Of a stretch of DNA of 64,000 bases, positions 58,426 through 64,000 are shown piece by piece. Made by a program: the position numbers and the translations under genes. Origin of the DNA: Macrobrachium rosenbergii (Eukaryota > Arthropoda > Malacostraca > Decapoda > Palaemonidae); contig NC_089756.1 in NCBI RefSeq assembly GCF_040412425.1, positions 5,588,998 through 5,652,997 of the forward strand, written 5' to 3'. Position 1 is the stretch's first letter. Each line of letters begins with the position of its first letter. The notes beneath the pieces are model-generated. The model saw only the letters and a list, made by a program, of their open reading frames with translations. It did no database searches and was not told the origin of the DNA.

Positions 58426-59049
58426 ATATGTTAGACTCTGCGTGGATGACTGTCTTCTCCTGATGCAGATTATCGGCCAGAAGGAAAGCGGCTTCTTCTA
58501 GACCGAGCAAAAGAGCCGTGGCGGCTGCCTGGTGTTCCGGGGGGCGCAGATCTCCCCACGCTGCCCTCTGACGCCCCACCAAGTGGGAACCCGTGGCCAC
58601 GACGGCGCCCACCAATTCGGTAACCATGGCCTCGCGTTGGGCCCGGTCGGGGAAGTTACTGACGTCCTCTGCCATGCGTTGGGCCAGGCTGTTGATGAGG
58701 CTGGCCGTGGCCGTGACGTCGCCCCCATACAGAGCCCTGGACCCGGTCACGATGGCTAGGTCGTGAGCCACGGCTAACACGGCGTCGCTGGCGTGCGCCC
58801 TCGACGTGAGCGTCGTCAGCCACACGCTCCGGCATTCACTCAGATCGGCCGGGCCGGACCAACCCAACGGGTTGCAGGAGCGTCGCGCCCACCCGGAGGC
58901 GCCGCCGGGGCACGGCTGCACGGCAACCTCTCCTCCCTGCGTCCAGTTCCAAACCAAGCTCCTGTCCGACGAAGGAGGGCACCAGGAGGCTTCGTTGCCC
59001 AGGGAGGCGCCTTCCGTGACCGGGACTTCAGCCCGTACAGGCCAGGGAG
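58426..59049 (-). CDS. Cirl: Latrophilin/CIRL exon: hormone-receptor motif (HRM) and GAIN subdomain A
   Basis: The acceptor TTCCAACAG (minus strand) is followed by PWPVRAEVP and the HRM domain: WCPPSSDRSLVWNWTQGG, VAVQPCPGGASGWARRSC, WSGPADLSECRSVW, with the conserved Cys and Trp residues. The rest is the helical GAIN-A region (SLINSLAQRMAEDV, AMVTELVGAVVATGSHLVG, ALLLGLEEAAFLLADNL). The exon is 624 bp, with phase 1 on both sides and donor ATAT|GTAAGT. It is strongly GC-rich. HRM plus GAIN is the extracellular core of latrophilins. No residue that I know to be essential is missing. Confidence 0.93.
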
Positions 59050-59352
59050 CTGTTGGAATACAAAATGGAATTTCAGTTACTCCTTCACAGTGCATTGGGA
59101 GGTGGGGACAGCTTCAGTCTCTGTAATCCTCTTACATCTATAAAAAGTTTCACTCATCAATGGCTTGAAAACAGTTATAACATGACCCTATTCCTACAAC
59201 AAACACTAAATCAATAAGCAAATCAAGTCGATTAAAAAACAAGGACTTACTAACAGGCTAAGCTAGAAAAGGGCTCCAGTTCTAAAGATAATGTCATGGT
59301 CACTTTCAAGACCTTTGGTCATAAACATTCCAACTTCTCGAAAAATTTAAGG

Positions 59353-59355
<3 letters not shown>

Positions 59356-59430
<75 letters not shown>
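59356..59430. repeat. (GA)n microsatellite
   Basis: About 37 units. Confidence 0.95.
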
Positions 59431-59432
<2 letters not shown>

Positions 59433-60414
59433 TAGCCCCCACGGATTTCTCTTGACATACTTAAAAACAAATAAATAAAAAACCCGATACGAGAGTTTTT
59501 AAGACTCGAGAACATACGAGTTATGAAATTTTCCATTTCGTTACAATTACTCCGCGATGATATTTTGCAAAATTCGAACAAAAATTCTAATTACTTTGCC
59601 TAACTTTTTGAGACCGAAATGACACTACCAAAGAATCAAACGAAAAACTACCGGTAAGATAATAATAATAAAAAAAAATAGTTATACAACTGACAAACGC
59701 GATTTTGACAGCAATAGTTTGGGAACTTTCAGTCTCACCGTATGTTGGTGAAAATAAAATGGTTCTCAAAGATAACTCCTAAAGGCCGCGTTAAAATATA
59801 ATAAATATCTTAAATAAATCCTAAGTATAAAAAATAAGCCCAAAATCATTTAAAATTTTTGAAATATTTAAGTTTGAAAACCTCTATTTTCATTTTACAC
59901 TTTACAAAAAAACTAATCTCGTCAACATTCTTGTATCCTTTTTGGGGAAATCTGAAAATATAAAAATATATCTTTAATGCGGAATGGAATTGAAAGAACT
60001 GCTCTTTTAAACTTAAGAGTTGCACCCAATAAAAATAGCTTTCATTCAGAGAACTAACGTCAAGTGCAACATACAAGCGTACGGGAAAAGATCTTATAAG
60101 GACGTGTACTACAGACTAGAAAACAGTGCAATAATACATGCTGTGCATTTACCGAACAAAAACGTGAAATACGTGTGTTCGCAAGGATACAAAATAAAAA
60201 AAAAAAAAACTAGAACATAGAAAACCCCTCAAGAGAGATTTTCATATCAAGTTTCACTAATGGTATCTACGATAATGCTACGTAGACATTTACTTGGGTG
60301 GGGAAACAAGTGTCTAGTTTACAAAAAGGCTCATACACATTGTCTACAGATTGTCTACAGGAATGTACATACTGGTGTCTAATTTTCTGACTAGGCATGA
60401 AAGAGTATTTTATA

Positions 60415-60700
60415 AAATAGAATACAATATAGATTATAGGATTTAGGCCAAAGGCCAAGTGCTGGGACCTGTGAGGTCATTCAGCACTGAAACGGAAATT
60501 GACAGCAAAAAGGTTTGAACGGTGTAACAGGAGGAAAACCTCAAAGCAGCTGCACTAAGAAACAATCGCTAGGAGAGGGTTGAGGAAAGTAAGATGGAAG
60601 AAAGAGAATTTGAACGAAGGTACAGTCAAAGAACCTTAAGTAATGCCTACAGAGCACCGCATGAGGTGCACTGGCGGCACTACCTTACGGGGCATTTTTT
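60415..60700 (-). mobile_element. SINE-like element, copy 6 (internally deleted)
   Basis: End block GGCCAAAGGCCAAGTGCTGG at about 60,446, head GAGCACCGCATGAGGTGCAC near 60,651. The segment between the GTACAG middle and the head is shortened by about 45 bp compared with copies 4 and 5. Confidence 0.72.
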
Positions 60701-61159
60701 TTTTTATCATGTATTAGGAACTCCGTTATCAAAGAACCCTTCCGTAGTCTTCGCCACTACATCCCACAATGGATAAAAGGAAGAGGAGCTGTAACATTAC
60801 CTGCAACCATTTCAAGAAGGCTTATATGGTCCTCCGGACACCTCCAAAAAGGTCCCCTCTTCAACTTTTCAAATATACAAAATGATACAATTAAGAACAC
60901 ACTGTTTTGGGGGGTGGGGGAATTGAAAACATGCTTCGAAAAATCTAAGAAAAGTACGTTCAAGCTACAGGAAAAAAAAAGGTTCCTTTCAGTCAAGATC
61001 AATCAATACTCTACTGAGGAAACATTCATGAGAACTATTCAAGTTAGGAACTGTAAGTGGTGTTGACATCTATTGAAGGGTATTTTTCTTCAAATCACTA
61101 CACAACAGGAAAAAACTTCTTCTGAAGGCGAATACATCGGCTAACTAACTAACTCTTAC

Positions 61160-61873
61160 TTGTTGTCGACACGGGACTCGACGGGAACCTGTCGCTCTCG
61201 ACGGCGTCGTACAACTCCGTCGGAGAGGCGTCGTCGTCTTCGTCGTCGTCCTCGTCAGCGGCCCCTTCGCTGTTCCCTTGGTTACTCAGGCCGGCCCCGC
61301 CGCCGCCGCTCTCTTCCGCCGTCGGGGAGTCCACGGGGCTGTCCAGGTTAGTCTGCGGCTTGCTGGTGGTGGTGGTCGTGGTGGAGGGCGGCTTTGCCGT
61401 GGTCGTCGTCGTGGAAGTGGTCGAGGTCGTGGTCGTCGAGAGCGTCGTGTTCTTCGTCGTGTTGGTGATGAGCCAGGGCGGCGGCCTCAGCGTTGTCGTC
61501 GTGCTGGACGACGCCGTCACGGAATGGGGCAGGTCCTCGGCGGGGGGTTCCTTCACTCTGTTCTCGAAGGGCAGGCCCTCTTTGCCGCTGAGGCCACCCA
61601 CGCCCCCGCCCACGCCGGTCGCGCCCTCTCCTCCCCCGCTGGCGTTCTCCCCACTGTCCCCAATTCCATCTCCACCAAGTCTGCTGCCTTCTCCAACACC
61701 GAAGGGCCCTCCAATACCACCACCACCACCAGATCCTCCGACGGGAACGCCGCTACCACCTTTGGTCGGGGGTGATGGGAGAGGAGGGTCGTCCTCTGTG
61801 ATGGAGCTGACGGTCGTTTTGGTGGCGATGAACCAGGGCGGCCGAGGCCTCGCAGTGTGTGACGGGGGGTTCA
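61160..61873 (-). CDS. Cirl: Latrophilin/CIRL exon: Gly/Thr/Pro-rich extracellular linker
   Basis: This exon links the lectin domain to the HRM. The acceptor GTTTCAG (minus strand) is followed by VNPPSHTARPRPPWFIATKT, a Gly-rich stretch (GGSGGGGGIGG and similar), a second RPPWLITNTTKNT motif, a long Thr/Ser run (STTTTSTTSTTTTTAKPPST), and an acidic block (DEDDDEDDDASPTELYD). The exon is 714 bp, entered and left in phase 1 and fully open. Invertebrate latrophilins lack the olfactomedin domain found here in vertebrates and carry Ser/Thr-rich linkers instead; dense O-glycosylation is likely but inferred. The PPWFIATKT / PPWLITNTT pair is a short internal repeat. Confidence 0.88.
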
Positions 61874-62402
61874 CTGAAACACCCAATTATTACAAGTTAT
61901 TCACTTAAAATCAACGTTTATAATGTAAAAAAAAAGAAAAGAAAAAATACTGTAAAGTTTTTAATAATGTACAATTAAAAACAATAATGTATAATTAAAA
62001 ACAACAATGTAAATAAAGAAAACGATAATGTAAAATGATAAAAACAATAATGTAAGCTAAAAAATGTAAATTAAAAAACAACAATAATGTAAAATTAAAA
62101 AAAAGCAATAATGTAAAATTTATAGAAAACAATAATGTAAATTAAAAAGCAGTAATATAAAATTTAAAAAGAGCAATAATGTAACAGCACGGGCTCTTGC
62201 CCTTGAGTAGTCCGTAAACTAGTTCTTGAACTGACAGTGCAAAGCACAATAAAACTGTTCACAAAAATATCACTGACAGAATATGTAAGAATTTAATGAA
62301 CCATCAAAACCAAGTGAACAAAAGAAACATATTTCAGAAAGGAGACACCCGTGAATGCATGGGTGCTGGCATGTGCACGTACGTAAACTAAAACATGCTT
62401 AC
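61874..62402 (-). other. Intron between RBL end exon and linker exon
   Basis: About 0.53 kb, phase 1, with donor GATG|GTAAGC and acceptor GTTTCAG. It contains a run of about nine degenerate AATGTAAAATTAAAAACAA-like units (61,920-62,185). Confidence 0.85.
61920..62185. repeat. Degenerate short tandem repeat
   Basis: The motif ACAATAATGTAAAATTAAAA, about 20-30 bp per unit, repeats about nine to ten times with length variation. Confidence 0.65.
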
Positions 62403-62509
62403 CATCCACACACTGAAAATGTGCCTCGAGATATTTTAGCGTCCCGGGACAAGGGTCTCCAAATCCTCGCGTAGATGCTGCTACACTGCAGTTTTGCCTT
62501 TGACTGCAC
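62403..62509 (-). CDS. Cirl: Latrophilin/CIRL exon: C-terminal part of the rhamnose-binding lectin (RBL) domain
   Basis: The acceptor TTCTGCAG (minus strand) is followed by one base and [35 protein letters not shown]. The DPCPGTxKYLEAHFxC pattern is the signature end of SUEL/RBL-type lectin domains at the N-terminus of latrophilins, with the paired cysteines present. The exon is 107 bp, entered in phase 2 and left in phase 1. The start of the RBL domain, the signal peptide and the promoter must lie to the right of this window. Confidence 0.88.
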
Positions 62510-62886
62510 CTGCAGAAGATAAAGAGCATGGATAAGACAACTTATTGAAAGGGGAATACCACAAACAAACAAAATTAATTTGGCCAACAACGGATCTAAA
62601 CTCTCGGTACGGACAATCACCGAACTGTAGGCGCCCCTACCATTTGAACCCCAGTCCAATAGGGACATAGGAATATTGGTAAAGTTCTCAAGCTTGGTCT
62701 GATTCAGGGGACATGGGTCACAATGAACCCAGTGTTACTGAAGAGAGGTGAACAAATGAGCAATAGATTCGAAGGATCTTAGAGTCTCATTTTGTTATCG
62801 TAACAAGAACGCCATAAGGAATAAATACAGATAATTTCAGAGCCTCGCACTGGAAAGAAAATGACAAGTGTAATCACGGAACTTGT

Positions 62887-62889
<3 letters not shown>

Positions 62890-62942
<53 letters not shown>
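62890..62942. repeat. (CT)n microsatellite
   Basis: About 26 units. Confidence 0.95.
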
Positions 62943-62943
<1 letters not shown>

Positions 62944-63214
62944 GCCATGAATCATTTACAAGCTAAAACCACACTATTAATAATAACGGCTGTATGAATA
63001 CGTAAAACGGTAGCGGCTGGGCAAACACTTCAAACCTAATTAGGTCACACCTGAGTTTTCGAATATCAAAATGGACAATTGCTCTTCCTACCGACAGGGG
63101 TCATGGATCTACCCACCCCTCCCCCTCCCCTCAACATCCCTTCCTACCGAAGGAGGTTATGGGATACCTATCCCCAAAACCCCAAAACTCCCAGGGCCAA
63201 GGGAATCCTCCATT

Positions 63215-63330
63215 TATTAATATTATTCAGAGATGAACATTGTTCGTATGGAACAAGCCCGCCACAGGGGCCATTGACTTGAAATTCAAGGTTCCAGATA
63301 TTATAGTGCTCAAATGAAAGCAATAGTAGA
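63215..63330. mobile_element. Dispersed repeat family B, copy 2 (fragment)
   Basis: ATTATTCAGAGATGAACATT, GTATGGAACAAGCCCGCCAC, GGCCATTGACTTGAAATTC: the same blocks as 38,445-38,530, truncated. Confidence 0.6.
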
Positions 63331-63339
63331 AAGTAATAT

Positions 63340-63600
63340 TATTATCATCATTATTATAAAGAGGATGAACCCTATTCACATGGAACAAGCCCGCAGGGGC
63401 CATTGACTTGAAATATGAAATACAGAAGGAAGAGATCAGTAATTAGAAAAGAAAAAAATAAGTTAACAAATGACTAAATAAACAGTTCTTCTACCGTTTA
63501 ACGGCAACCCGTCCATTCCTCATAAAAAATTGTTATAAATGAGTTACCAGCCTCCAGGGAAATATAAGGAGACATTAAAGACTTTCTCTCCTTAATTCCA
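63340..63600. mobile_element. Dispersed repeat family B, copy 3
   Basis: ATTATTATAAAGAGGATGAACC, then CATGGAACAAGCCCGCAGGG, GCCATTGACTTGAAAT, an A-rich middle and GGAGACATTAAAGAC. It lies in direct tandem with copy 2. Confidence 0.6.
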
Positions 63601-64000
63601 GGATTCTGATTTTTTAATATGTCTTTATTATGAAAAACCAGCAAAATTTAGTTATACAATCACTCCTTAAAGATGTTTCTTGGTTTAAAATCCCAGACCG
63701 CAGAAATCTCTTTTCTTATTTTCTTTACTTGGCTAAGTTTTATTCCCTTAAAACTTAACACTGACTATCACTAGCCTTGACTGAGATAACTTTTTTCCCA
63801 ATATTGTTTACCGTATACTTCCAGAGATTCAAAATATAAATTTATATACTTATGGGATAAAAGTATATAATTTGAGTTTTCCAACAGAAACCTATTCTCA
63901 AAGCTAAGTTTATACAGCAGTGAACCAAGACTTTTCACATGGAGCTTAATGAAAGGGAAAAAAAATTGGTCAAAAGTAATTTAACAGAGGGGGAAAAACT

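Larger units (their letters stand above)
59050..61159 (-). other. Intron between linker exon and HRM exon
   Basis: About 2.1 kb, phase 1, with donor ACAA|GTAAGAG and acceptor TTCCAACAG. It contains one (GA)n array and SINE copy 6; otherwise AT-rich with nothing recognisable. Confidence 0.8.
62510..64000 (-). other. Intron upstream of the RBL end exon (continues beyond the window)
   Basis: It contains a (CT)n array (62,890-62,942) and two partial copies of dispersed repeat B. I see no further exon of the receptor gene. Confidence 0.65.

Noticed and set aside
58532..59143. Plus-strand open frames opposite the HRM/GAIN exon
   Set aside because: Shadow of a GC-rich coding exon; no domain in the plus translation.
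61278..61908. Plus-strand open frames of 165-182 codons opposite the linker exon
   Set aside because: They are antisense shadows of a GC-rich, low-complexity exon; splice sites, phases and lectin/HRM neighbours support the minus strand.

Overview
This is a eukaryotic window, most likely from a decapod crustacean. The genes are split by GT-AG introns, simple-sequence repeats are very abundant ((GA)n, (TA)n, (TAA)n), and several dispersed repeats resemble ones I associate with shrimp and prawn genomes. That species guess is from memory and I could not search it.

The one host gene I can recognise is on the minus strand. It is the 3' four-fifths of a latrophilin/CIRL-type adhesion GPCR (Cirl/ADGRL family), running from beyond the right edge of the window to about 11.7 kb. 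I place 13 exons, plus one candidate exon, by splice sites and reading phase. In transcript order they encode: the end of the rhamnose-binding-lectin (RBL) domain (62.4-62.5 kb); a Gly/Thr/Pro-rich linker (61.2-61.9 kb); the hormone-receptor motif and start of the GAIN domain (58.4-59.0 kb); two more GAIN exons (54.1-54.5 and 53.3-53.5 kb); the GPS cleavage site with TM1 (36.6-36.8 kb); TM2-3 (35.5-35.7 kb); TM4-5 (33.9-34.1 kb); TM5 end and loop (30.5 kb); TM6-7 (26.5-26.6 kb); and three long cytoplasmic-tail exons (23.6-24.6, 16.8-17.0 and 14.2-15.3 kb). A 3' UTR of about 2.5 kb follows. Three points need attention: a one-base frameshift in the TM7 exon, a GC-AG intron after the TM2-3 exon, and a reading-phase gap in the tail that calls for an extra exon. 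A candidate for that exon lies at 23,361-23,440.

The first 9 kb are a graveyard of nested retroelements: two copies of a Jockey-like LINE (both with the same 3' tail ending in a CATC-type repeat) and two different degraded DIRS-like tyrosine-recombinase retroelements with inverted termini. From 9 to 11.7 kb there is unclassified, weakly coding-like DNA.

The introns of the receptor gene fall into two regimes. Below about 32 kb they are AT-rich and plain. Above about 33 kb they are packed with tandem repeats: a 3.3-kb, roughly 100-copy 32-bp minisatellite, a 1.3-kb 52-bp minisatellite with a 208-bp higher-order period, a 293-bp near-perfect inverted repeat, many GA/TA arrays, foldback elements, and six copies of one SINE-like element that all lie in one orientation. 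The SINE-like element shares its end sequence with the 3' tail of the LINE in this window, suggesting a LINE/SINE partnership.
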